IMG/VR virus record: IMGVR_UViG_3300044997_000317
Location: 1 to 22,263 of that record
DNA: 22,263 nt
From: a virus
Strand: one strand, 5' to 3'
Part shown: positions 1 to 6,831 of the stretch, in pieces
How the letters are laid out: each line of letters opens with the position of its first letter
Numbering within the stretch: the first letter of the stretch is position 1
Program-made: the position numbers and the translations under genes
The notes under the pieces: generated by a model
Databases searched by the model: none
Seen by the model: the letters and a program-made list of their open reading frames with translations, nothing else
Told to the model about the DNA's origin: nothing

Positions 1-655
1 TTAACCCATTAATTCCGTTTTCAAAATTATAGATATTCATTTTATCTAAATTTGAGACAACCCCTTTTGAAACTGCTTGAACCGATACTCCTACGCTTTT
101 TGCATAATCAGTAACTTCTTTCATTATTTCACCCACATTATATATTGATACACCAACTTCTCTAAAATTTTTCGCTAAATCTTCGAATCCTAAACCTGTA
201 ATTTGTGAAGCGGCTCCTATTTCTCTTAACGCTTCTTGTCCTACAACACCAGTTGTTCCTAAAGCATCACCTAGTTTTATTATTATTTTTGCAGCATCTT
301 CTTGTGATAATCCGAACATAATTAACTCAGGTGCTAAATCTGCAATGGATTGTTTAAATTCACCAACACGTTGTTTTGAAACTCCGAATGCATTTTGTAT
401 TTCAGTGGCCTCAATTTCTAAAAATCCCATAGCATCTCCTAAATCCATATTATTTCTGGTTTCTTTGATTGCGTCATTTATTTTAGCAAATCCAGGTAAT
501 ATACTTCGAGTGTAATTTTCAAAAGAAGAAAAATTTAGGTTAAATTTACTTGATGTTTCTGAAAACGCCGATTGTACTCTACCAAATTTTTCGTTGGCAG
601 CCTTTAATTCTTTCTCTAACTCAGCAATTTTTTTTTCTTGTTCTGTTTGTGGCAT
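1..655 (-). CDS. Tail tape measure protein, N-terminal part (partial, runs off window start)
   Basis: The reading frame opens at ATG 655 and stays open to the window edge (218 codons). The protein begins with a charged, coiled-coil-like stretch (MPQTEQEKKIAELEKELKAA), followed by helical segments rich in Ala, Gly and Ile such as LGDALGTTGVVGQEALREIG. This is typical of the start of phage tape measure (minor tail) proteins, which set tail length and occupy the tube lumen. Position supports the call: it lies directly downstream of a frameshift-type tail assembly chaperone and the tail tube gene, the usual order in contractile-tailed phages. A TATTTAT promoter-like motif lies 13 nt before the ATG. 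There is no Shine-Dalgarno sequence; the leader reads AAAACCCAAAATG. Family assignment is inference from composition and synteny, because the diagnostic long body lies outside the window. Confidence 0.7.
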   Translation of the reverse strand, partial: MPQTEQEKKIAELEKELKAANEKFGRVQSAFSETSSKFNLNFSSFENYTRSILPGFAKINDAIKETRNNMDLGDAMGFLEIEATEIQNAFGVSKQRVGEFKQSIADLAPELIMFGLSQEDAAKIIIKLGDALGTTGVVGQEALREIGAASQITGLGFEDLAKNFREVGVSIYNVGEIMKEVTDYAKSVGVSVQAVSKGVVSNLDKMNIYNFENGINGL

Positions 656-668
656 TTTGGGTTTTTAA

Positions 669-676
669 ATAAATAT
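669..676 (-). promoter_or_regulatory. Late-promoter-like motif ATATTTAT before tape measure
   Basis: The sense-strand octamer ATATTTAT ends 13 nt before the tape measure ATG at 655. It touches the stop codon (676-678) of the chaperone extension frame. It is one of ten oriented copies found at transcription-unit starts in the window. Confidence 0.6.
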
Positions 677-900
677 TACTTGTTAAAGTTTTGATAAAGT
701 TCAACAATTTTATCAATCAAATACTTTCTTTCATAAGTTGGGATAGTCCAAAATTCTGAATATTGGATATTCAATTGTTTGTTTAAAACAAAAAACTCGT
801 CTAATAAATGGGTTTTATACCCCAAAGAAAGGCCGAAAAAATTCCACCCCAAAGGATATCGAGAACGATACCTTTTCTCCAGACGGGGCGTTTGTTTCTT
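676..900 (-). CDS. Second reading frame of the tail assembly chaperone (frameshift extension)
   Basis: This frame is open from 900 (after an in-frame TAA at 901-903) to a TAA at 676-678. It lies +1 relative to the gene at 815-1588 and overlaps its last 28 codons. It has no ATG. The part beyond the upstream gene's stop encodes about 44 residues, including QYSEFWTIPTYERKYLIDKI. That looks like real protein and recalls the small helical second product of tail assembly chaperone pairs (possibly gp51-like in T4 phages). It ends 20 nt before the tape measure ATG. Expression most likely needs a +1 (or -2) ribosomal frameshift in the 818-900 overlap. Candidate sites are TTT-TTT-CGG (841-833) and TTT-GGG-GTA just before the TAA. 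Initiation at a TTG (825 or 852) is the alternative. Confidence 0.6.
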   Translation of the reverse strand, partial: KKQTPRLEKRYRSRYPLGWNFFGLSLGYKTHLLDEFFVLNKQLNIQYSEFWTIPTYERKYLIDKIVELYQNFNK

Positions 901-1588
901 TTAGTAATTCCAATCTAGGTTCATTATCATTTAAGAATTTTCTTAAAAATTTGGAATCCGCGATTGGCATATTTTCACAAAATGTTGAGATTTTATTTCT
1001 ATCATCACTACCGTCCATTGAAACAATATGCTTGTTTAGTTTTGTGGTTACTGTTGGTGGTGTTCTTTCTGATGGATATGAATCAATTATTCTATCAATT
1101 TCCATAGTGTCTCGTAATGTTAAAGGTTTTACCTTAACTTTAGTTTTAGAAATTGGTAATTCAATTGTCCATGTACCATCTTCATCAGGTTTAACATTTG
1201 ATCGCTTTATATTTAAAGCGTCTAAAGCGAAGGTATGTGGAAATCTTTTATTAGTTATTGGATCTTCCAATGATATTTTGTATTCAGGTCCAAATGATGT
1301 GTTTCTTAAAAAGATTAAAATTGCTTCAATATCTGTTTCTAATAAATCTTCGGGTCTAATGTCTTTCTCGTATAATCTATTTCTTAATAAAGGTAATATG
1401 ATAGATTCTTTAATACTTTTTCTTGACTCAACATTAGAAATTATGTTTTCGTCGGCCGCGGTTAAATAACCAACCCTAACACTTTTCTTTTTGGATGTGT
1501 AAAAAATACCACCTGAAGGAAGTGTAATAACATCATGTGGTAATTTTAAATATTGATGTGCTAAAGTATATTCATCTTGATTTTGCAT
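815..1588 (-). CDS. Tail assembly chaperone / T4 gp26-like baseplate hub assembly protein
   Basis: A 257-residue protein starting at ATG 1588. Near the N-terminus it has LPSGGIFY (residues 23-30) and VGYLTAADENIIS (39-51), which I associate with the T4 gp26-like base plate family. These proteins bind the tape measure and assist hub/tail initiation without forming much of the final virion. It sits between tail tube and tape measure, where chaperone genes with programmed frameshifts are found in tailed phages. A second frame, +1 relative to it, continues past its TAA (815-817) for 44 codons. No TATTTAT motif precedes it. It lies 81 nt below the tail tube gene, behind a predicted terminator, so it may depend on read-through, which would keep it at lower abundance than the tube. 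Role is well supported by context; exact family by eye only. Confidence 0.7.
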   Translation of the reverse strand: MQNQDEYTLAHQYLKLPHDVITLPSGGIFYTSKKKSVRVGYLTAADENIISNVESRKSIKESIILPLLRNRLYEKDIRPEDLLETDIEAILIFLRNTSFGPEYKISLEDPITNKRFPHTFALDALNIKRSNVKPDEDGTWTIELPISKTKVKVKPLTLRDTMEIDRIIDSYPSERTPPTVTTKLNKHIVSMDGSDDRNKISTFCENMPIADSKFLRKFLNDNEPRLELLKETNAPSGEKVSFSISFGVEFFRPFFGV

Positions 1589-1611
1589 AGTATTTGTATT
1601 TTAATCAAAAA

Positions 1612-1650
1612 ATAAAAAAAAACAGTACATAGTAAAGTGTACGGTTTTAA
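1612..1650 (-). terminator. Intrinsic terminator after the tail tube gene
   Basis: On the minus strand the sequence reads as a hairpin, CCGTACA / TGTACTG with one mismatch and a short loop (stem arms 1623-1629 and 1638-1644). A run of nine T follows at 1622-1614. It lies 23-56 nt past the tube stop and just before the chaperone gene, so it probably limits transcription from the very abundant tube gene into its neighbour. Confidence 0.65.
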
Positions 1651-1669
1651 TATTAAATGATAATGAATT

Positions 1670-2158
1670 TTAGTATACTAATACACAACGATCCATTTGG
1701 ATTTGACAAGTAACTCCCGCAATACTTTCACTACTATATGAAAGTGAACCTCCATCATATCCTAAAAGAAATGCCCCCTCTAAAATCCATTTTTCTACAA
1801 CAACACCTGTTGGGTCTAACATCTCAAGGTCAACATTTTTTTTGTACCCTGCAGCATATCCCATACGTCCAGTCACAGATTCAGCACACAAACGAATCCA
1901 TTCCATAATCGCTTGAGAAGCTGAAGGACCGATAGGGTCACGAAATTTAATTGATAACGAATCCCATTTAAATCTACCAGCAACATAGGTTGAAGTATTT
2001 AAAAATTGAATTTCCGTAGATCCGATAGTCATTTTAGGTCGAGAGAATGTTTCAACATACCACTCATTTATACCCAATGAAGACGGAAATCTTACTATCC
2101 ATCTATTCTCCCTTTTCGGTTCGTAAGGGATAGGCATTTTCATTAACAAATCAGCCAT
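1670..2158 (-). CDS. Tail tube protein (T4 gp19-like)
   Basis: A 162-residue protein, almost the length of T4 gp19 (163 aa). The opening (PIPYEPKRENRWIVRFPSS), the central FKWDSLSIKFRDPIG and the beta-rich C-terminal half (DPTGVVVEKWILEGAFLLGYDG) match the tail-tube fold: hexameric rings stack inside the sheath to form the DNA channel. The gene follows sheath and HAD genes and precedes chaperone and tape measure, the expected order. It starts at ATG 2158 after a 41-nt A/T leader with a GTATTTAT motif and no Shine-Dalgarno. A terminator directly follows. I see nothing abnormal in the protein. Confidence 0.88.
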   Translation of the reverse strand: MADLLMKMPIPYEPKRENRWIVRFPSSLGINEWYVETFSRPKMTIGSTEIQFLNTSTYVAGRFKWDSLSIKFRDPIGPSASQAIMEWIRLCAESVTGRMGYAAGYKKNVDLEMLDPTGVVVEKWILEGAFLLGYDGGSLSYSSESIAGVTCQIQMDRCVLVY

Positions 2159-2199
2159 TTTTTATAGTTTTTTAATTTTTTTATTTTTTTTATTTTATT

Positions 2200-2207
2200 A
2201 TAAATAC
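2200..2207 (-). promoter_or_regulatory. Late-promoter-like motif GTATTTAT before tail tube
   Basis: The sense-strand octamer GTATTTAT is followed by AATAAAA and an A-rich leader, 41 nt before the tube ATG at 2158. It is a member of the recurrent oriented motif family. Confidence 0.55.
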
Positions 2208-2275
2208 TATGAAATAAAAATTTTTCTATTTACTTCAATAATTTTTCGAGTTATATCTTTTATAGGCCTATTTTT

Positions 2276-3106
2276 TTATTCAAATTTAGTTTTCTTTCCT
2301 CCTCCAGTATGATAAATGTCTAGTCCAGATTCATCATCAAAATGTTTTTTCATTGTTTGTACATTCTTTAAATCATCATCTGAAAAACCAATATAAGGTG
2401 TAAAATAATTAGATATTTTGTTTTTCATAAATGCCTTTTCTTGTAATCTTTGAGATAGGTTTTTAACATTCTTTATAAATTGTCTCATAGCACTGACTTT
2501 TAACTCTTCAGGATTGACAGCTGAACCTTCTCCGAAACTTACAGGATGCCATTTACACATCTCCAAATAAGTCTTAACAAGTTCGTCATCAGATAAATCG
2601 TCTTCATCAGTAATATCTCTATACTTTCTAAGATTTTTAACAAGTTTTTTTTTATTTAATCCATGCATATTTTTTTGAATTAAATTATAAACCGCGTTTT
2701 TTAAAACACTTGGGGTATGTCCTCTTGCGGTAATTATTGCAAAAATAGACCCATTATTAACCGCCTCAACAAAGTCGTCCCATGCCGGTCCTATTGGGGC
2801 TCTCATTGCATCGACTAAAAACTTTTTATCACCAGTAACTCTGAAGTCTCTAAACGCGTTTTCATCAAAACTTACAATAGTATGACCCTCATATTCAAAT
2901 GGTTCATTACCTATCTCAGTTCGGTATTCTGCAAAATCTTCAGTAGACATACCAACACTTTTTCCATTTTTATCTTTTAAATAAATTTTGGTTGGCATAT
3001 ACATAAGATTGTCATCCCAGTCAAAAGCATAATACTTCATTGTTGGTGTCATCTGATCTTGAATTATTTCAGATATAATTTGGTTAACTAAATTTTTGTA
3101 ATTCAT
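2276..3106 (-). CDS. HAD-superfamily hydrolase encoded between sheath and tube
   Basis: A 276-residue protein with the HAD phosphatase motifs in order. Motif I is FDWDDN, with nucleophile D29 and acid/base D31. Motif II is IITARG (Thr, near residue 127). The acidic motif IV is GFSDDD (near residue 243). The C-terminus is basic (GGGKKTKFE). HAD enzymes transfer phosphate through an aspartyl intermediate; substrate cannot be told from sequence, and a nucleotide, a polynucleotide end or a phosphoprotein are all possible. A lysine normally found between motifs II and IV may lie in the long charged insert after ITARG, but I cannot place it. Its place inside the tail gene cluster is unusual for an enzyme. 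It starts at ATG 3106, only 4 nt after an ATATTTAT motif, so its mRNA may be nearly leaderless. Confidence 0.75.
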   Translation of the reverse strand: MNYKNLVNQIISEIIQDQMTPTMKYYAFDWDDNLMYMPTKIYLKDKNGKSVGMSTEDFAEYRTEIGNEPFEYEGHTIVSFDENAFRDFRVTGDKKFLVDAMRAPIGPAWDDFVEAVNNGSIFAIITARGHTPSVLKNAVYNLIQKNMHGLNKKKLVKNLRKYRDITDEDDLSDDELVKTYLEMCKWHPVSFGEGSAVNPEELKVSAMRQFIKNVKNLSQRLQEKAFMKNKISNYFTPYIGFSDDDLKNVQTMKKHFDDESGLDIYHTGGGKKTKFE

Positions 3107-3110
3107 AATA

Positions 3111-3118
3111 ATAAATAT
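3111..3118 (-). promoter_or_regulatory. Late-promoter-like motif ATATTTAT directly before the HAD gene
   Basis: The sense-strand sequence GGATATTTATTATTATG places the octamer 4 nt from the ATG at 3106. This is the tightest spacing of all copies. If the element acts like a -10 box, transcription would begin at or very near the start codon. Confidence 0.55.
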
Positions 3119-3125
3119 CCATATA

Positions 3126-3156
3126 AATTAAAAAGGGGAACAAAAGTCCCCCTTCT
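3126..3156 (-). terminator. Intrinsic terminator after the tail sheath gene
   Basis: On the minus strand an AAGGGGGA arm (3154-3147) pairs with TCCCCTT (3139-3133) around a short loop. A T run then leads into AATTTATATGG. It begins 23 nt after the sheath stop codon and ends just before the HAD promoter-like motif, insulating the highly expressed sheath gene. Confidence 0.75.
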
Positions 3157-3176
3157 TATTTTAATTATCAAACATC

Positions 3177-6100
3177 TTATATATTCTCAAAAGACGCTCC
3201 CGTAGGTGTGATGTAGAATGTAATATCGATGAATTCAAGTGATCTTGTTGGTTTAATATAAATTTTACCAGTCAATTGATTTCTGTCGATATCTTCAGGG
3301 TCACTTGATACCGTAACTCTAAAGTCATATAAACCTCGGTCTCTTCTGATAGCATCTAAGATAGGATTCACCGCATTTAAAAAGTCTTGTCTAACTTGTG
3401 CGTCGTTTTGTTCAAACAACAACCTTACAGATACTGCTGAAATCAATTTACGTGCTTGTAATAACAATCTTCTAACGTTAATTCTATCAAGAGCGGATTC
3501 TCTAATTTGTAGAGTTTTATTACCCCAAATTACCGTACCAACATCAGAGAAAGTTGCAATCGGGTTAATTCTTCCACCATATAGAATGTCTCTATCTTCT
3601 TGAGTTAATTTTTTACGAGCTTTAATACAATTTACAATACCACGAGTGTAACCTGCTGCTGCAAACCATGGGTAAGCAATATTGTCGGTTAATGCTAAGT
3701 TTCTTGTAACCTCAGCCGTTGGTGGAATATAGATTTGAGTGTTATTAACCGTATCTCTTGTTAATACCCAAGGATAATAAGTTGCCGTATAGTTTGAGTC
3801 AATTCCTGAATCAGACAATAAATCAACGGCTTCAGTTGGGTATATTAGGTTATCATCTCCTGTTGTAGTTGGTGAGAATAAGTTGTAATCAGGACAAGTG
3901 GTTACATATAACGAATCCGCTCTATCGAATTCAATCATATTGATTGCCGACTCAACAAGATTCGAGTTATTCATAAAATCAATACCGGGAGTAACAAATA
4001 CATTAATGTTTGTGGCTTCAGGGTTTGCAAATGTTTGCTGACCTAACAAATATGCGTAATAGTCAGTGTTTGCAAAATCTTGAGTACCATCACCAACAGA
4101 TATTTGTTTGAATGCTCCCCATCCACTTGCGTTAGGGTATCTATCTGATGGACAAGCTCCCCTTAAGAAACCAGGTCTACCTAATACAAATCTATCGGTA
4201 TTTGTTCTTGATTCTCTATAGATATCCCATCCGTTAAATCCTCCTTGAACTAATAAAGTAAACTTACGTGCGAATAATCTGTAGTAGTCGTTAGCAGGGT
4301 CTTGAGGATCATTAATGAATGAATAATTACCACATACAAATCTTGGATTTCCACTTGTACTAAATCCTCCACCTATTGTAATACCTGAAGCATTTTTATC
4401 CATATGGAAACCAGCCGATCTGTAGTTCCAATCAATACCATCGATATCACAACTATTTACAGGATTTCTCTTACCAACATATTCAAAATATGAAGAATCC
4501 CATCCGTAGAAATTACCAATACCTAAGTATGTTCTTCTGATATTATCACCACTACTTACAATAACATCATCAACGCCAGTACTTGTACCGAAAGGTGGGT
4601 TCCAGATTGGTTCTCCAGGGAAGTTGTATTTTGATTTAATAATAGGAAAAGATGGTTGAGCTCCTTGATATAATCTAAAGTTAAATCCGTTGAACCCACA
4701 AGGAAGTGCGTCAATCGGTGCGTCCTCATTAATTTCAACCATAACATATCTCGAATTTAAAACGTATTCACCATTAAATGTACCTATTTTAACACCAATA
4801 AAGTTATTTTGTTCAGGATCCATACCACAATTTGTGAATTTCTCAAGTACAACAGGATTTGCATCGGTATCGAAATAATCTCTAACTAATACCGTAAATG
4901 TACCATTCGAGAAAGATAGATCAACAATTGATATTTTAACTAATGTGTTAGCACCATCACCATCAGATACGGTATAGAATTTAAATAGGTCATAAACCTT
5001 GTTACCTCTAAGTTCAGAAACTAACCATGGGGAACTCGGGGTTTGCCATCTATCTAAATACCACCCAATTGAATGAACGTCACCGCTTTGAGCAGAATCT
5101 AATTCGATTAGGTTTGGATTTAAACCTCTAATATAACCTTTTCTCCAAGAATAGTTTAACCATGATTGGAATCTTTCTTCACAGAATAAAGGAACTTCTA
5201 ATCTTGGTTTTTGGAAGTTAGTAACGCCAAATACTTTAGTAATATACTCAGGATCGTTTTGTAAGAAAGACGTTTCAAAAGTATAGTTTTGTCCGTATCT
5301 GTTTTTAGCGTTCACCGCAAATGTTGCGTATGGGTTTTTAAGAACAGATGAATACTGACCTGCCATATTTAAAGACACATCTGTTGTACCAGTAACTTCG
5401 TAAGTTGGGTTTTCATCATTAGTATATAATGAAACTCCTCTAGAACGTAATGTACCAATAACAACATTATCATATTGAGTGTAAGATGTACCTGTATAAT
5501 AATATATTTTAACGACCAAATTACCTGAATAACAATTAACAGGTACAGGTGATGGTGTTGGTGTAACATTCACTTGTGGTGAAGGTGTTATACAAGGATT
5601 TTGTGCCGAAGGTGTTGGTGTCGGAGTTGCTGACGCAATTATCGTAGGTGTTGGTGTTGGAATTGGACTGTAGTTTTGTAAGTTTTGTACTATACCAAAG
5701 AATGAAAATCCTGAATACCCAAACCCAATTGCCTCGTGGTCAAATAAGGAATAATACCAAGAATCGTTAAATCCTGATGATAAATTATTCTCAGTAAATG
5801 GAATTGATGGTACTTGGAATACATTTGTAGTTCCTGTAAACCCTGTCATTGATAAGTGATAATAATCTTCATCAGCAACAGAACCAAAGTAATAAATTTT
5901 TTCATCTTCAGCCAAGAATGGTGTAGGACTTGTTATTACATCAAATACCAAATCTTGAAGTTGAGTTAACAATGTTGAATTTCCACCTTGTGGTGTTTCA
6001 TAAGACTCATTTAATTTAACCAACAATTCTTGAGGAAACGCCGATGATGATAAGAATGACACCGATGTTGGTGAATCTGTACATGCGGAAAATGGAATTG

Positions 6101-6545
6101 AATAACTTTCCTCCCTTGGAATTAAACAAATTGGATCACAAGGATCTTCAGGTAAAGTCCCTCCACTTAAACACCACACATCAATTGTAGATGGGTCAAC
6201 GTTGGCCGTTGTTGTTATAGACCAAGACGGACCTGCGTCATATCCTGATAAACCTAATATTCTTGTTACGAATAATTGATTAGATTGTTGTAAATATGCT
6301 TTAGCGATATAAGCCGCTTCATATTTAGGAATTTGTGTATTCACAAATTTTTCTGGTGAAGTACCTCCGAAGTATTGAGTAAATTCATCAAAATTAGTGA
6401 TGAAAATAGGTTCAAATGCCGGACCGATAATAGTTTCACCAACGATCCCCAAAGTTGTAACACCAACGCTTTGAGCTACAAAACTCAAATCTACCTCTGA
6501 TGTATAAACTCCAGGTGAAACAAATACTTTACTGTTAGTTGCCAT
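3177..6545 (-). CDS. Tail sheath protein (T4 gp18-like), greatly enlarged
   Basis: A 1122-residue sheath subunit; T4 gp18 has 659. The N-terminus (VFVSPGVYTSEVDLS, then GVTTLGIVGET and IFITNFDEFTQYFGG) and the C-terminal ~240 residues (YPWFAAAGYTRG, FSDVGTVIWGNKTL, then RRLLLQARKLI and the final beta arm with GKIYIKPTRSLEFIDITFYI) are classical sheath features. These two parts form the contractile core and inter-subunit mesh. Between them, roughly residues 110-880, are extra beta-rich domains that should project outward. They are split by a Pro/Thr-rich linker (residues ~293-337, with repeated PTPTPT units) flanked by Cys-containing NPC and VNCYSG. The gene starts at ATG 6545, 36 nt after an ATATTTAT motif, and is closed by a strong terminator, so it is probably its own transcription unit. 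Function is secure; the role of the inserted domains is unknown. Confidence 0.93.
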   Translation of the reverse strand: MATNSKVFVSPGVYTSEVDLSFVAQSVGVTTLGIVGETIIGPAFEPIFITNFDEFTQYFGGTSPEKFVNTQIPKYEAAYIAKAYLQQSNQLFVTRILGLSGYDAGPSWSITTTANVDPSTIDVWCLSGGTLPEDPCDPICLIPREESYSIPFSACTDSPTSVSFLSSSAFPQELLVKLNESYETPQGGNSTLLTQLQDLVFDVITSPTPFLAEDEKIYYFGSVADEDYYHLSMTGFTGTTNVFQVPSIPFTENNLSSGFNDSWYYSLFDHEAIGFGYSGFSFFGIVQNLQNYSPIPTPTPTIIASATPTPTPSAQNPCITPSPQVNVTPTPSPVPVNCYSGNLVVKIYYYTGTSYTQYDNVVIGTLRSRGVSLYTNDENPTYEVTGTTDVSLNMAGQYSSVLKNPYATFAVNAKNRYGQNYTFETSFLQNDPEYITKVFGVTNFQKPRLEVPLFCEERFQSWLNYSWRKGYIRGLNPNLIELDSAQSGDVHSIGWYLDRWQTPSSPWLVSELRGNKVYDLFKFYTVSDGDGANTLVKISIVDLSFSNGTFTVLVRDYFDTDANPVVLEKFTNCGMDPEQNNFIGVKIGTFNGEYVLNSRYVMVEINEDAPIDALPCGFNGFNFRLYQGAQPSFPIIKSKYNFPGEPIWNPPFGTSTGVDDVIVSSGDNIRRTYLGIGNFYGWDSSYFEYVGKRNPVNSCDIDGIDWNYRSAGFHMDKNASGITIGGGFSTSGNPRFVCGNYSFINDPQDPANDYYRLFARKFTLLVQGGFNGWDIYRESRTNTDRFVLGRPGFLRGACPSDRYPNASGWGAFKQISVGDGTQDFANTDYYAYLLGQQTFANPEATNINVFVTPGIDFMNNSNLVESAINMIEFDRADSLYVTTCPDYNLFSPTTTGDDNLIYPTEAVDLLSDSGIDSNYTATYYPWVLTRDTVNNTQIYIPPTAEVTRNLALTDNIAYPWFAAAGYTRGIVNCIKARKKLTQEDRDILYGGRINPIATFSDVGTVIWGNKTLQIRESALDRINVRRLLLQARKLISAVSVRLLFEQNDAQVRQDFLNAVNPILDAIRRDRGLYDFRVTVSSDPEDIDRNQLTGKIYIKPTRSLEFIDITFYITPTGASFENI
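5540..5668 (-). repeat. Pro/Thr linker-coding repeat in the sheath gene
   Basis: Degenerate GGTGTT-type hexamers (plus strand) encode PTPTPT and TPTPTPS runs on the minus strand. The same kind of linker occurs twice in the fibre-like gene at 20022-20092 and 20389-20494. Confidence 0.75.
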
Positions 6546-6581
6546 AATTTATTTTTTCCCGATTAATTATTTTATTTTCTT

Positions 6582-6589
6582 ATAAATAT
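6582..6589 (-). promoter_or_regulatory. Late-promoter-like motif ATATTTAT before tail sheath
   Basis: The sense-strand sequence AATATTTATAAGAAAATAAA places the octamer 36 nt before the sheath ATG. A divergent copy for the small plus-strand gene lies at 6624-6631, so the gap 6546-6669 is a two-way promoter region. Confidence 0.6.
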
Positions 6590-6623
6590 TCATTTATTAA
6601 GCAAAAACTTTACAAAACAAAAA

Positions 6624-6631
6624 GTATTTAT
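6624..6631 (+). promoter_or_regulatory. Late-promoter-like motif GTATTTAT before the small RHH gene
   Basis: GTATTTAT on the plus strand, 38 nt before the ATG at 6670. It is divergent from the sheath motif at 6582-6589. Confidence 0.5.
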
Positions 6632-6669
6632 ATTTTGGTAAGATTTTATTCTGACTTTTTTCTACCATT

Positions 6670-6831
6670 ATGTCTAAGGATAATAAGAAAATAAAAAATT
6701 TGAAGATTGACATCTCAGTACATGAGATACTAAAAAAATATTGTGATAAACGAGGAATAAAAATGTACAAGTTTTTAGAACATCTAATTTTAGAAAAATG
6801 TACTGAGAAAAGAGATATATACGGAGAGTAA
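6670..6831 (+). CDS. Small ribbon-helix-helix-like protein (53 aa)
   Basis: ATG at 6670, TAA at 6829-6831, 53 codons. The translation starts MSKDNKKIKNLKIDISVHEI and continues KKYCDKRGIKMYKFLEHLILEKC. A short beta strand (LKIDIS), a helix, a Gly turn (KRGIK) and a second helix give the Arc/MetJ ribbon-helix-helix pattern of small dimeric DNA-binding regulators. It is the only plus-strand gene inside the minus-strand tail cluster. Its stop codon directly abuts the stop of the convergent gp15-like gene (6832-6834). A GTATTTAT motif lies upstream, opposite the sheath promoter. It could regulate that divergent promoter; this is inference. RHH assignment is by pattern only. Confidence 0.6.
   Translation: MSKDNKKIKNLKIDISVHEILKKYCDKRGIKMYKFLEHLILEKCTEKRDIYGE

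Noticed and set aside
951-1469. Plus-strand 172-codon frame
   Set aside because: Antisense shadow of the chaperone gene; hydrophobic low-complexity translation, no start signal.
2262-2271. Palindrome ATAGGCCTAT as terminator or operator
   Set aside because: No room for a loop with a useful stem and no T run in the direction of the minus-strand genes; nothing else supports a function.
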